DNA of 64,000 bases from Craterostigma plantagineum (GCA_027422505.1 JAPQWV010000002.1:27568501-27632500), one strand, 5' to 3'; positions 1 to 12,812 are shown, counted from the first letter of the stretch. Notes: generated by a model from the letters alone, not told the origin. Translations and numbers: made by a program.

Positions 1-86
1 TTGCTTGCACTAACGGTTAGTATATAATCAATTCTTACACCTTACTATATCTCTTAAAATTAATCTCAACTGTTAGTTATATCACG

Positions 87-1804
87 TTGGTCCGACTCAC
101 AGCGACCCGACCCGGCGACCCGAACCCGCGACCCACGGACCTCCGAGAGGAGTACGCCCACGCATTTCGAACCGAATCCTACAATGAGTTTTGGACCCAC
201 GTCCTCGCCCTGAACAAAGGGGATCGACCCGTAGGGTCCACGACGGCCGCGCGCCTCCCTTCGTACCGACTCTTCGCCGAGCACCTCCTCGACCCGGACC
301 AACCCACCGTGACCCGGTTACTGGCCATAACCCGAACCCGACCCGACGTCTTGGCCCTATTACACGATTACTTCTCCAACACGTCTGACGCTTCTTACAT
401 GTGCAGTCTCCTCCTCAAAGACGTCGAACACGTGAGGAAACGGTACAGGGCCATGACGATAGATCGGTTCTCTTGTGACCCGGGGAAAAGCGGGTCGTGC
501 ATGTCGACTGACCAGCTGCCCAATATACTGGTAAATGTTGAATGACTAATTCACATAAAAGCTTAAGATTGAAAGGGAGTCTGTCATATTTTTAAATTAA
601 TATGGCTTAATCATTTTGTCCGTCTAGTATATTTGGGGAGTGACATTCTAAGGACATCTAAGTTAGGAGGTGACAATTTTAGGACAATAAATTCTGAAAT
701 TAAAGAAATTTTAAGGCATCTAAATTGTTATTGCAAATTTAGAACATAACTTTCGAAAGTAAAGAATATTTGTGGTTAATAAGTTGCAAAATCAGCGTTG
801 TTCAATTTAAAATATGTTGTCTGAAAACTGCAACGTCTAATTTATATGTCCTCAATTTTCTTTACTTTTGAAACTTATTGTCCAAATACTGCAAATCTTG
901 AATTTAGGTGTCTTTATAAACGGCACCACCCTTAATATAAAGGAAGAAAAATAATAATTACGCCAATTTATATTATTTATTCGAAAATGCCCCCGCATGT
1001 CGATGCTTGTTTCGTTCTTATCTAATGTGCGAACGCATGATCTCTAGGAATGAATTCTGATACCATGCTGAATTGACCACTTCACTTAAAAGCTAAAGCT
1101 TTAAAGGAAGTTAGTCTATCATATTTTAAATTTATATTATGAATTTCCAACAGGTAAGAGCGACCCTCTTCGCGAAATCCAACCCGTTTCGCCCCACCGC
1201 CCCATCGATGGCCCGTTTCCGAGACATGCAGACGGGCTGCACCGATCTACTCATAAAGCTCGAGGCCCTACGAGATGATGCCCAATCCAAGATCCGACGG
1301 CTAAAAAAGATCAGATGCGGGTCGACCCTAATTCTAGCCGTGGTCACTACTTCCCTGCTCATAGCCCTGACGGCTCATGCCTTGGTGCTCTTGGTGGCTG
1401 CACCAGGGCTCATGGCGGGTGGGTTAGGGTTCGACTCGATCGGCAAAATGGCTAAGTGGGCGGCTCAGCTCGATGCAGCTGCCAAGGGGACTTATATACT
1501 GAATAGGGACTTGGACACGACGAGCCGCCTCGTGGCTCGGCTCGACGACGAGATGGTCCACATGGAGGGTCTGATGAGGCTTTGGCTGAGGAGAGGCGAG
1601 CGAGACGAAGGTTGGCGGGTTCGAGCCGATGATGAAGTGGCTCGTCGGATGAAGAAGAACGGTGAGGGCTTCGTCGAGAAGCTCGATGAATTGGAAGAAC
1701 ATTTGTATTTGTGCTTCATGAATATTAATAGAGCTAGGAACCTTGTGGTTAAGGAGATTTTGAATTCTGGTAATATTAGCCTGAGTTCAGATTCTTCGAC
1801 TTAG
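87..1804 (+). CDS. UPF0496 (DUF677) family protein, 5'-partial
   Basis: Two exons are visible: about 87-530 and 1154-1804, joined in phase 0 across a 623-bp GT-AG intron. The first exon is open from about position 21 but has no ATG, so an upstream exon carrying the start probably lies outside the window. The N-terminal part has the family signature EEYAHAFRTESYNEFW. Exon 2 has a charged helical stretch, then a hydrophobic hairpin-like segment (residues rich in L, V, A around ILAVVTTSLLIALTAHALVL), then a C-terminal helical region. Visible length is about 365 residues, close to the usual family size. UPF0496 proteins are plant-specific, mostly of unknown role, predicted membrane-associated; the At3g49070 type is the nearest I recall. 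Family call is firm, the exact 5' boundary is not. Confidence 0.8.
541..1137. repeat. Paired ~60-bp direct repeats inside the UPF0496 intron
   Basis: Positions about 541-597 and 1074-1137 are about 80% alike by eye (both carry a cacNtaaaagct core followed by a tcatatttt block). They bracket most of the intron, with AT-rich unrecognised sequence between. A weaker third relative lies near 33090-33150 inside another gene's intron. This looks like the edges of an old insertion rather than gene sequence. Confidence 0.45.
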
Positions 1805-2589
1805 TATGTTGGATTTTGGGGTATTATTACATACATATACATAATATAAATATACATATACTCATTTATCGGCATCCGTGATGTCGATCAATGGTACCTA
1901 GAAGATGTCAATTAACACGACATAACATTGGATGTCGATGTGAGATTTTAATATGGCACGGATCAGTACCACATCAACAGGCGTCCACGCAAGGTGCTCA
2001 CCCTATGTGAGCACCATAAAATTCCTCAATATATATATATATATATATAGCACATACATTCATCTAAAGTAAAAAAGAGATTAGTTTGAATCTACCTAAC
2101 TGTCTTTGTAATTGTTATCTGTGTGGACAATGGTTCATCGAAACGGAAACATACGTCGAACATGAATATTTCACTTCCATTGCATTGTGCGTAACAGTCG
2201 ATGCAGTTTCACAACTTTTCTCATTTGACCCGAAACGACTGCTAGATGATTGATTTTCAGTACTCAAGGCTATGATTTTAGTGATATTCGAATAATTCGC
2301 AATCTACATTATCATTTTTGAATCAGCGGTCATTATGACAAGATCATTTGGTGGTTAACCCGATACTATTCATATGCTCATTTAGTCCCAAATATCTAAG
2401 ATCACGAATATCGTTGTTCGACTCGGTATATCTGCTTTTTCGCCGATATAGAGTTGTGCCGGACTTCATATCTCTTCGTTCCAACCAATATTGCGATCCA
2501 ATTATAAAAAAAACACTTCCGACCCAAAACCTTGGCACAGAATAATCAGCTCATCATAAGCATGTAATTATTATAACGCAGCTGACTGT
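1805..2589. repeat. Gene-free stretch with a hairpin-bearing repeat (1860-2045)
   Basis: No gene is supported here. About 1900-2045 holds a repeat with a perfect 9-bp stem, GGTGCTCAC / GTGAGCACC, near 2001-2023, followed by a TA microsatellite at about 2032-2049. A diverged relative sits at about 56090-56345. The rest to 2589 is AT-rich with only short chance reading frames. Confidence 0.5.
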
Positions 2590-3140
2590 AGTGGTCTTAA
2601 TAAGGTTTGAAAAGTCGTAACCGAACTGTCGGTCAATGGTTACCGAATCGTCAGTTATGAAGCTTCAGTTACGGTATCCATTTTTTTAACCGTAAACCTG
2701 CGGTATAACCGTTTTCATATAATAATAAATATATAATTTATTGTTCTTTTCACAGTAACCAATGATAATTTATTCACCATTTTTTTATTGTTTTAGTTTT
2801 GTTTTTTCAACGATCATAAATTGATGTTAGAAGACTTAGACGAATATTGAGTAATAAACTTGATCAAGTAAGGGATGCCTACAATGAGTGTCCGTCGGCG
2901 ATTTTTGAAATCGAAGAATGATCAATAATCGTAATATTTTTGTATAAATTTGGAAGTTGGAATGGAAAGTTTTTTACACTTTTTATATAAAATCAAAGTT
3001 CTTTTAACTAATTTCAATTATTACAAGAGAAAAAGATTTAAAAAAATTAAGAAAACGAAAAAGATTTTGAACCATACCGGCGGTTCAAAACCCTAACCGT
3101 AACCGGCCCGGATGGTTCCAAACCGTAACCATAACCGTAG
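2590..3140. repeat. Degenerate 'aaccg'-rich repeat
   Basis: The ends are rich in accg/cggt words (for example around 2600-2715 and 3075-3140) with an AT-rich centre, the typical look of a widespread non-autonomous plant element. No target duplication was identified and no coding is visible. Confidence 0.4.
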
Positions 3141-3799
3141 GGGTGTTCAAAGTTTGCATACAAAACCGGTTGAACCGAAATATTATATTTTTGGTTTAGT
3201 TAATTCGTTTTTCGGTCGTTTGGATTTTGATTTTGAAAATTTCGGTTTTTATGTTTGGTTTTGATTTTCAGGACAACCGAAATAACCAAAAAAATATTTA
3301 ATATATATTAGTTATATAATGAGTTGGGCTTCAAACTAAAAGGTATCAACGCAATTATAGTTGATATTTGAGCCTTAAACATAATTATGTTTCACCCTTA
3401 TCCCGTAAATGGCAAAGTTTTTGTTGTTATCATATTCCTTCATTTTTTAAAATTTTTCTTGATTTTTTATCCATTAAAGGCAAAGCTCTTTCTAGATTTT
3501 TTTCAATTCATAATCAAATACCTAAAATCTCGTTATTTTAGTCATTATAATTTAGAAAATATTATATAATAATGCTCAATTATTTTTCAAAATATAATCG
3601 TTATTATCCTTGTTACACCATTAAATAAAAACAATATGTTTTCCTTTTAATTAAGTCTTTAACCGAATGCCAAATCGAATTGTAAAAAAACGAATCGAAC
3701 CAAATTAAAACGATTTGAGTATCAAATTAACCATATGTAAAACTGAAAACCGAACCAAAAAATTGGAAAACCCAACCGAAACGGCGGACGAACACCCCT
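3139..3799. mobile_element. MITE-like element with AGGGGTGTTC inverted ends
   Basis: The left end aggggtgttcaaag near 3139 is mirrored by gacgaacacccct near 3799. Repeated aaccgaa/ttcggtt words occur just inside both ends. About 660 bp, AT-rich, no coding. A target duplication is not clear, so the ends are approximate. Confidence 0.5.
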
Positions 3800-5652
3800 A
3801 TGACGAACTCTGAGGTTCATGGATTAAAACAGTACTGAATCGGACCGTGGGGATTTTTGTTTTGTGTGCTCCAAAGAAAATTGAGCTAGAGATTGGGCTA
3901 ATGGGCCGAAAATTTTTTATTTTGCCTTTGATCTCTTACATCACAAAATAAACAAGATAAGTTGCAAGTCTCCCTCTCTCAATCTCTCTCTCTCTCATCG
4001 AATTATTAAGACGAGGGAGAAGAGAGAGATGCAAACGTAGTCAACCACCACCTACTTGGGCATGTGAGATGCTGGCTAAGCTTTTTTGTCTTGTAGGGCC
4101 AATAAAACTAAATATGCTCTAATCTAAAAGCCAACCCATTCGATGTTGAGTTTGTGAAGGAAAGACATACATCACTTTGGCCCCACGCTATATACTAACT
4201 TTACATTTTAAAGAAAAACCCAATCATTACATTCTCATTCTTCACCTCCGTTGAGATATAACATACGCAATAGAAATCGTTGCTTGCTGTAAGAATATAC
4301 AATATTACCTTATTTTTTAATCATTTGAAAAAAGAAAAAAAAAGGGAAGAAGTTGATAAGAATGATGCCAAGAGCCACTAGAGAGGGGGGGAGTTGTAAT
4401 ATCGTTATCATCAATTATAAAATAGTGGAAATTGCGAAAGAGATGTAAAAACAAAGAAAAAAATAATTGTGTCGTTGTCCATCACACGAGGGATAAAGCG
4501 ATATAACTTTGAAGCTTAACCCATTCCAAAAAGGATAAAACGAAATTCCATTCACGGTGCACGTGCGTGTTCCTTTCGAAGTGATAATTGAGGTTTTTTT
4601 ATTAAAAAAAACAGGACGGCTTTTTTCCAATAACCTAGTGATGATTGATCAATAAATAGCAATTCCATGATTGAAATGGTGATTTCTAGATACTTTGTTT
4701 TATTATTTTCCATATGAAGGTAGATTATGAGAATTAATGTAAGAAGGTCACGTGACATGACGAGGTAAAATTATTTCCTAGCTGGCGTCAGTTTATTACA
4801 ATGAATAGCTTATTCTGCGCCGCGCCGTAATATTTCTCATAGATGCACGTTATTTCGGAGGTTGGCGTATATTTGTAATTCATAATATTACACTCTGACC
4901 CTTAACTTATGCATAATCTCATCTGACCCCCTATTGAATTGTTAATGAAATATTAAGAAGAGTATGTTTGGTTGGGACGTTGAGTTTTGGATGTATTAAT
5001 CTCAATTGGATACAGTTAATATAAGAATAAGAGTTTTTTGGGTGTTTGGTTGAGGGATTTATAATGATATCTGGATATCTGGAGCGTTTGTTAGATGAGT
5101 TTATATAGTATTTAGGTTTAATTAAATTGAATTAAAATATTACACTTATACTGAATATAAAAGTTTTGTAAATAGGTAAAAAAGTTACCCAAAACACATG
5201 ATATTAATAGGGTATTAATTAAATATTGTCATTAAATAAACATTCCGACCAAAGGCTACTATAGTTAATTCTAACTGATCTAATCCTTCCTAATACACTC
5301 AACTAAAAACACTCTTCACTTATAAACGTCCGACACTTCTATTTTGTGCTAAATGATGAGATCAAACCTTACATTAACACTACATATTGAATGGACATGG
5401 GACTGCAAATATATATAGTGAAAATTGGAGGACTTAACTGTAAAATAAAGCCCACCACTAATCAATCAACTGTGTTTTCTCTTTGTTGGCGTCTTACTTA
5501 ACCATATTAGAGAACCATGCCATGTGATCTCTTGCGCGTATAAGCTTCTCTTCTCTTTCTAAGCTAATCGATTTTCCACCGTGAAAACATAACAAAAGAC
5601 ACAAAATCCACTCACGCACGCCACCGCACATCGCCGGAATCTGACGTCATCC
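3800..5652. other. Intergenic region upstream of the HRGP-family gene
   Basis: No gene seen. A CT-rich microsatellite lies at about 3970-4000. Short minus-strand reading frames near 4415-4758 are AT-rich and unlike any family I know. The last 150 bases before the next start codon are C/A-rich, as plant 5' leaders often are. Confidence 0.5.
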
Positions 5653-7186
5653 ATGAGTGCGGTAGTACACGACAGCGTTGGGATTGTTAATGCTGCGGCG
5701 AACGCCATCGTTGCAGCTGAAAGCAGAGTCCAAGCTCAGCCCTCAACTGTTTGTGTGAGTTCTTATCATATCTCCTCTTTCCCCTGTTTCCGTTTTTCCA
5801 CTGTTGCAGTGATTAGTTCTGTTGTGCTGCAGCTGCTATAGCCGATTCTTATTATATCTCCTCTTTCCCCTGTTTCTGAGTTGCTTGGGTATTCCCCTGT
5901 TTTCTGGCGAAGAGTACTTCTCTTGTAATAATAAGTTCTGCTGTGCTACTGATATGGTCGGTTCTTACAGAATTTATTACATGTTTGATCTGTGTTCTAA
6001 CATTTGATACATGATTTGAAGAGGGAGATTGAAAGCCCAGTTGAATTTTAACATATAGAAAGTTGGGAAACTTTCAGATCAGATTTCAGACCATGGAGAT
6101 TTTTAAAACTTAGGACCTTACTCTGTTTTTTTTCTTTTCTTGCAGAAGCGGCGATGGGGAAATTGGTTGAACACCTACTGGGCATGCTTCGGCTCCTCCG
6201 CCTCCTACAGGCACAGCAAGCGCGTGGGCCACGCTCCCACCGTCCCCGAACCCGCCGCCCAGACCGACGCCTCCGCCTCGAATCCCGCCGCAATCGATAC
6301 CTCCAACAGCCGCTCTTCCTCGACAACCACGATCGTCTTTCCGTTCATAGCGCCGCCGTCTTCGCCGGCTTCCTTCCTCCAATCCGACCCGCCGTCGTCG
6401 ACCCAAACCCCCAACGGGCCGCTCACCATGGCGTCGCCGGCGAAGACGGCCCAGATTTACACAATCGGGCCGTACGCCCACGAGACCCAGCTCGTCTCCC
6501 CGCCGGTCTTCTCCACCTTCACCACCGAGCCCTCGACTGCCTGCTACACGCCGCCGCCCGAGGCGGCGACCCAGCATACGACGGCGACGGCGAGCCTCAC
6601 CTCGCCGGAAGTTCCCTTCGCCCAGCTTCTGATGTCGTCCCTCGCCAAGAACGGAAGGAACAGTAATGGGCCTTCTTACTACGGCTATCGAAAGTACTAC
6701 TCATTATCTCAGTGCGAATTTAAGCCTTATTACCAAAACCCTTCGAGCCCAGGCTCGAACATGTCTACTTCTGGCACTTGTTCCCCTTTCCCCCACAAAA
6801 TCCAGAGGTTTTCGCCGAGCTGTAATGATCTCGAGAGGCAAATCGCCGACGTGGGGAACGAAGGTGACGTAATAGCAACGGTCGATCATAATAGGGTTTC
6901 TTTCGAACTGATGGGAGAAGACATACCGACCTGCGTTGTAAGAGAAGTGAGCCATTCGATCGAGAATTCTAGGCGTAGTAACGAAGGAGATGCTCGGTGT
7001 AAAGCTGTTGGAGGAGAGGAATTTAATGGGGAAAAACGAACGGTTTCGTTGGGTTCGAGCAAAGATTTCAACTTTAGCTATGCGAACGGCGGCGAAGAAG
7101 AAGAAGAAGAAGGAACGGCGGGAAAGTCGCCCGTGGAATGCGAGTGGTGGACGAACGAGAAGGTCGTCGATGGGAGGGATTGGTAA
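5653..7186 (+). CDS. Hydroxyproline-rich glycoprotein family protein (At5g52430/At4g25620-like)
   Basis: Exon 1 (5653-5754) encodes a 34-residue leader with the conserved VNAAANAIVAAESRVQ block. Exon 2 (6146-7186) starts in phase 0 with KRRWGNWLNTYWACFG, the family signature, and continues through IVFPFIAPPSSPASFLQSDPP and a Ser/Pro/Thr-rich region to a Glu-run and SPVECEWWTNEKV. About 380 residues in total. The intron is 391 bp with clean gtgagt and tgcag sites. The name comes from Pro/Ser-rich composition; no signal peptide is visible and the biochemical role is unknown. Family members as I recall them end in a short conserved tail around FFPxLQPG; here the frame stops just after a Trp, so that tail seems lost or lies in an exon I could not find. 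Confidence 0.85.
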
Positions 7187-8040
7187 TAAGAATTTTAAAG
7201 TCGAAAGTTCCTTCGCAACACTTGAATTGGGGATCGTTCGATCGAGAATTAAGGTTTACGGACTCGAATTTGCATGGAAAAATTTGAGGATTGTTTGTTC
7301 TTTGGGAGATAAGGTGAATTTTGTTCATATTTTGTGTAAGTTTTTCGTCGGTATGTTTGAATCATTGAATGTGACCCTTGTATAGGCACATGTTAGAGTG
7401 AATTCATACACGATGAATGTTGTAAAATTCGCTAAACGCTGATACGTTGGAGAAGCCTAGGCGGTTATTATGCAGAAATTAGACATACTTGCATTTTGTT
7501 ATATCACATACGTTAAGATTCTATTAAAAAAGCATGCATCAAATTTATTTAAAAACTCTAAATTGATAAAGTAAAACAACGATCAACCAAAAAGACATTA
7601 GTATAAACACTCCTCATGTTTGTATTTATTAATTTTCTTACGAAATAACTAATTTTTTATGAACCGAATAATAGCTGATTAGCAGATTAATAGGATTAAT
7701 CGATGATTACTCAGTTTCACCGACTAGACGACTGCCTAGGTATTTTGCCACGGTTAATATCCGATTAGCGCCTAGGCAGCGCTTTTTACAACAAGTGGTA
7801 GTAAAAAATAAACTTATTCTTTTAACACATGTTTCAATGAGTGGTAGTTTGGGATCGGACAAAAGTTGTTAATGAAGTTGTTAATATTTTGAAGAAGGGT
7901 TTGAAAATGTTTCGTTGATTTACACAAGATAATTCGACTACAAATAGACATGAAGATCAAATTAAAAATTACACAACACTAAGTTTTCTTCACACTTTCA
8001 AAAAAAAAAGTTCACTCTTCACCGATTATTTTATCTCAAT
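7187..8040. repeat. 3' flank plus degenerate CCTAGGCG-type repeat
   Basis: No gene. About 7420-7797 carries scattered cctaggcgg and gcgcctaggcagcgc words in opposite orientations, a decayed relative of the better preserved element at 9374-9969. The rest is AT-rich. Confidence 0.45.
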
Positions 8041-8660
8041 GATTAGATTCAATAGAATATGTTCGAGCTTGTCGATCGTGGACCGCCTTTGGACTCGATT
8101 TTGGACGTGTTATATGTGTATGTAAACCTCGCAGATGGATTCGATCAATAGCGGACTGAATCGGATCGAAACTGAACAAAAATGCACACTCACACTAACA
8201 TAGATTTTAACGTGGTTTGGCTGAACTTCAGCCTACATCCACGGATCAACCGAGCATAATTTGCATTATCACCAACACGCAAGTTACAAATCCCTATGTC
8301 TTCTACAACTCTCGTGTTTACACCTCACGGTGATTCTCACTATATAATAAGTTACATGCTCGAGAAGATGGATACCTCAACCTTGAAATCTGATATTTAT
8401 AGCTGAATGTTACACTTTGCTTGTAACTCGCGATTGTCCTCAGCCGTTGATCTCCATTCGATCTGACGCTCGATATTATTATCCGCGTGATGAAATATCT
8501 TTGACTCGCATCCCTCGATCATCTTCGCGCCATCAAGATCGGACGGTCCTCGTTAAATCTGGCGACTTAACGACGTTCTTCAGCTTCTTTTCGATCCGCT
8601 CCAGTTGAGCTCTTTTCGGCCACCTCCGGCGATACTCCGGTGAATTTTAGGCTCGTGTTT
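8041..8660. mobile_element. LTR-like remnant related to the 45.8-48.5 kb element
   Basis: Contains the block acgtggtttggct ... gcctacatccacgg (about 8210-8245) and ctcgtgtttacacc, which also occur in both LTRs of the element at 45801-48496. No second LTR or internal region is adjacent, so this is probably a solo or truncated LTR. Boundaries are uncertain. Confidence 0.5.
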
Positions 8661-9373
8661 CTCAACAGAGTTATTTATCATTCTTTTCTTATTCTGAGCT
8701 GCAATGGATACTTTTATGTACAATGTACAAATTTGTAATCATCTCCACATAGTAAATAGTTCTGTATTTGGGCTCGTGGATGTAGTTCATGTAGACTAGG
8801 GGTGAGCACTTAACTCGTCAGACCGCCTCACCCAAGCTACCCAACCCAGACCGTAAGTATCAGGTTAGCGTTGTGATGGTTTGGTTTGAGTTTTCAAAAA
8901 TAAAACCGCATATTTTGCAATCGGGTTTGGTTTTGTATTTTTAAAACCGCATAAACCGCACATAACCACATTTAAAAATATAATAAAATTTTACTTTAAT
9001 TATTCAACAGTTCATAAAGTAATAGATATAACTCGTAATAGTAGTGAAGGCAAAAAATACTAATTACTATTGATACAAGGACAGTGGTCCATCATAACAC
9101 GTTGCGTAAAACTAAATTCTAAATGAGTTTTGTTTATGAAAAAGTAAATATTATATAGTGAAAAAAATTGATATGTTTAACCAATGCAATCCTCCTCCTC
9201 TATTCACACTTGGAATCAACAACTATAACATTTAGCGAGTTAAAATGATGATTTTTTTAAATATATAATATTTTGTAGTGAAGCAAAGTTCTAAATGATG
9301 ACTTTTGTTTAAAAAAAATAAATATATTGCAGTGAAAAATTTGTGTCTTGGAACCATCCTCTTTTATTTGGAG
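8661..9373. repeat. AT-rich repeat debris
   Basis: A segment starting near 8798 with aggggtgagcac and aaccgca words resembles the accg-type non-autonomous elements seen at 2.6-3.8 kb. No coding is seen. Sequence around 9205-9240 recurs just after 9970. Confidence 0.35.
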
Positions 9374-9969
9374 CAGTGTTTGAAAAGCGTTCGCCTAGGC
9401 GAGCCTAGGCGACCGCCTACTCTATGGAGCCGGAAATTGCCTGAGCTAGAAATCAATGAGGCGACAGCCTCTAACGACTAGGCGACCGCCTTGCCAAGGC
9501 GCTGGTCGCCTAGGCGGTAATTTAAATTTTTTTAAACTTTTTTCCTTTTTGATATTAAACCTTTAATTATTAATGGGCTTAATTGCACCGTTAAACCTTT
9601 AATTATATTAAAAAATCATAAACCTGGTTTCTAAAATTTAATTGGAACCCTAAAATTCTCTTTCAGGATTGGTTACGTATCACTTGATGAATTTGAACCA
9701 TAATCGATTTATTACTTGTCAATTTACTGTTAATTGCTTCGTTAGCTATTTATTTTGAATCCTTGCCCTTCTTAATTCCATCTTCGAGATCATATCTAGT
9801 TTGATTTAATATTAGTTTAGTTATTAGATACAACTAGAAATACAACTCGTGTAGATATTTATTTTTAAATAATATTTTTTAAATAACGTTCGCCTAGGCG
9901 TTTCGCTTTCCGCCTAGACAATCTCGGCCCAGGATCGCCTTGGCTCGTTTTTCGCATTTACAAACACTG
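9374..9969. mobile_element. hAT-like MITE, CAGTGTTTG ends, CCTAGGCG-rich
   Basis: The left end cagtgtttgaaaagcg and right end cgcatttacaaacactg form a terminal inverted repeat of about 16 bp, with the hAT-type CAGTG start. Inside each end are multiple cgcctaggcg palindromes. About 596 bp, non-coding. An exact 8-bp target duplication is not evident. Confidence 0.65.
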
Positions 9970-11092
9970 GACTTGAATCAACAACTGTAACACTTGATGT
10001 TTATAGAAGGCGAGTTAAAACTTTAAAATAAAAAAAAATATTTTTTCTAGATGAAATTTCTAAATCAAAGGTCGTTGCTTTAGTTGCTTTATCGAAAGCC
10101 GGTCGTAAACAAGGAATATGAGCTTCTAATCAAGCTTCTTATCCGACTTTTATTATTTGTTACTATTATTTATTACTAAATAACATTTTTGTATATAAAC
10201 TTTTATATTTGTAAATAGGTTAATGGTGTATCTATTTACTTTATCTATACTAAAGGAATATTACACTAAATATCTAATCCGCAACACATCGGGTCGGATT
10301 AAATTTCGATAAAAACCACCCTAAATGCACCGTGCTCCCCTATACCATCTTAACCGAAACACTTAAATTCTCATCTTCATTGTCCAATTTATATCTTCTT
10401 ATATTTGGGCAAGTAAAAGTTCCAATGATATTAGTTATTTCAAGATTTGCCTTACATTATATGTCTTCCTTTTCTATCTCTTAGATTATGGAACCTTACG
10501 GATCCACTAGGGCAAGTATTATATCGAACATTACTTTTACTCACCAAATTTGGTTTTGAAAGTGACCGTAGTCATATTCTAAGATATTAATATTTACTGC
10601 TCAATAATGGTTCTATAAAGTCGACCGATCTTTGTCTCTATATGACTTTGGTTAATATATATTTCGATTAAAGCAGCAATACGCATTGTTTAAATTGCAC
10701 GATGCAACTTGCTATATTTGAAAATTGCAGAAAGCTAAAGGAACACAAATATCTTCCAATATTTTGCATTTGTCTAATGAAAACATAGTACGATAAGACG
10801 GAGTGCCCCAATATCCATCCATCATCATCGTCCCGAGGTTGCTTCATATGATTCATTTGTTAGATTTACAGAAAGAAATGCTACATTAATGTAACTTTTA
10901 GGTCATCCTTAGAAAAGAGTTTGATATATACTATTTTTATGGGAAAGCTAGTGAAAGAGAAAATAAAGCTAATGCAAATGGAATCTAAGATAATATATTC
11001 CGCTCCGGCAAAGATATTTCTGATATTTATATTCACAATACCTAGTATATGTCATAATTTAATCTTTTTGTAAACTCGTATATCTATATCTA
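9970..11092. other. Intergenic AT-rich sequence, nothing recognised
   Basis: No coding region, RNA gene or clear repeat termini found. The start duplicates a short segment found at about 9205-9240. Confidence 0.4.
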
Positions 11093-11660
11093 ATCTATTA
11101 TATTAAGCTTGAAGGATCTCTATAAACTGTTGATTTTGGTCGGTCAAAATTTGTCTATTTAAAACAACTACTAAAATAATAAAACTATTAGGGGTTTTTA
11201 CACATAAGTACCTATTTGGAAAAAAACTTGTAATTTAGTACACAGTCAGGATTTTTTATATGTAGGTACCTAACAGAATAAAGTTTTTGCACATAGGTAC
11301 CCGATCCCCGAAAGTACACCAAAGAACACATTTGGGTACCTTATATAACAGAAAATGGTACGGCGTATGTTATATTTAGGTACGCCTTCTGTAACACACA
11401 TGTATGCCCGTAGGTACGACGTATCCTATATTTAGGTACCCTATAGAAACGTGTTATAGTATGCAATATACACACAGGAAGGTACGATATGACTAAAGAA
11501 ACTGGTAAAATTAAATCGGGTACCTATCTATAAATTTTCTGACATGGGTAGTTATGTGTAAAAATTTTTTCCAATTGGGTATTTTTCTATAGATTACCGA
11601 AAGTATTATGATAAATAAAACCACTACTACATGATATTAATTGCACACGTCAAGTGTGCA
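11093..11660. mobile_element. Helitron-like fragment with a nested TIR element
   Basis: Starts tctattatattaa, a start shared by several copies in this window, and ends near a gcacac/gtgtgc hairpin (about 11645-11665). Nested inside at about 11191-11572 is a second element whose ends share an inverted ttttacacataaNtacc repeat and whose body carries repeated ggtac words. Assignment as Helitron rests on the 5' TC, the terminal hairpin and family resemblance; the final CTRR is not intact here. Confidence 0.45.
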
Positions 11661-11803
11661 AGACAACTCGTATATTATCTATTCTTTTATATTAAAGGTA
11701 AATAGTGAATTGGTGAGAATAAATTGTTGTCAGATAGATAGTTCTTTTACAATTTTAGCTTTAATATTTTAAATAACTTAATTAATAACTGAAATATAAA
11801 TAA

Positions 11804-12171
11804 GGGGAAACTTCACTTAACTCCCTATTAGGCAAACTTTCTATCACATAACTCCACTGTCAGAGAAATATATCACTTAACTCCTCGAGTAGCTGTTTGT
11901 ACCAGTTTCATGTACCTTTCTATGTTTGTATTGTGTTATGTGAACCACAAGGCGTTGCTATAATGTACCTAAATGTGTTACGTACCTTAAAAATGATGTT
12001 TGGTGTATCATTTTCTCAATGTATGATGTACCACAATACGTTGATATAGTGTACCAAAATGTGTTGTATGGTGTACCAAACAGTAAATCGGGGAGTTAAG
12101 TGATATATTTCTCTGACAGGGGAGTTACGTGATAGAAAGTTTGCAAATAGAGATTTTAGTGAAAGTTTCCC
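11804..12171. mobile_element. MULE-type MITE with exact 9-bp TSD
   Basis: Flanked by the perfect 9-bp duplication tataaataa (11795-11803 and 12172-12180). Long inverted repeats of roughly 80-90 bp start ggggaaacttcact on the left and are mirrored by agtgaaagtttccc on the right. The centre has repeated gtacc/ggtac words. 368 bp, non-coding. A 9-bp duplication and long inverted repeats fit Mutator-like elements. Confidence 0.8.
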
Positions 12172-12399
12172 TATAAATAACTTAATTATTGCACATACAT
12201 AGAATGTGTTGAATATAATATAATATATTCAGGTGATGAGTGACTATAAACTGCAATTTTTGGTCGGTCAAATTACTTACTATTTGAACCCTCTATTTAT
12301 AATTTGATTTAATATATATAACTTTTACATATAACTTTTAAACTTTTTAGTTATTATACTTATACCTTTACCCATTATTTTTCCTTTATGTTTCAGTAA

Positions 12400-12812
12400 G
12401 GCAAAATTATAAAATTAGGTCACTAAGTATACAAGTTTTCGTTTTTGGGTCACTATATTTGATAATTGCAAAAGTAGGTCATTAACTTTTCATGTGAAAA
12501 CAATTTTGAGATATTTTTCAATTTTAGGTCACTAAGAATATATTTTTTCGATTTTGGGTCACTAAGTTTAGATTTTTTCAATTTTGGGTCACTATGTTTA
12601 TAACATTAGTACCAAATGAGTGACCCAATACTGGAAAAAATGTAAACATAGTGACCCAAAATCGAAAAAATATATTCTTAGTGACCTAAAATTAAAAAAT
12701 GACCCAAAATTGTTTTCACATGAAAAGTTATTGACCTACTTTTGCAATTATCAAACATAGTGACCCAAAAACGAAAACATGTATACTTAGTGATCTAATT
12801 TTATAAATTTCC
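12400..12812. mobile_element. Foldback MULE-type MITE with exact 9-bp TSD, copy 1
   Basis: Flanked by the perfect duplication tttcagtaa (12391-12399 and 12813-12821). Almost the whole 413-bp element is one long imperfect palindrome built of gggtcactaag / cttagtgaccc blocks, leaving a loop of only a few tens of bases near 12605. A second copy is at 17281-17671. No coding. Confidence 0.85.

Noticed and set aside
2344..2545. Overlapping 64-65 codon frames on both strands
   Set aside because: Mirror-image chance frames in AT-rich DNA with no family features.
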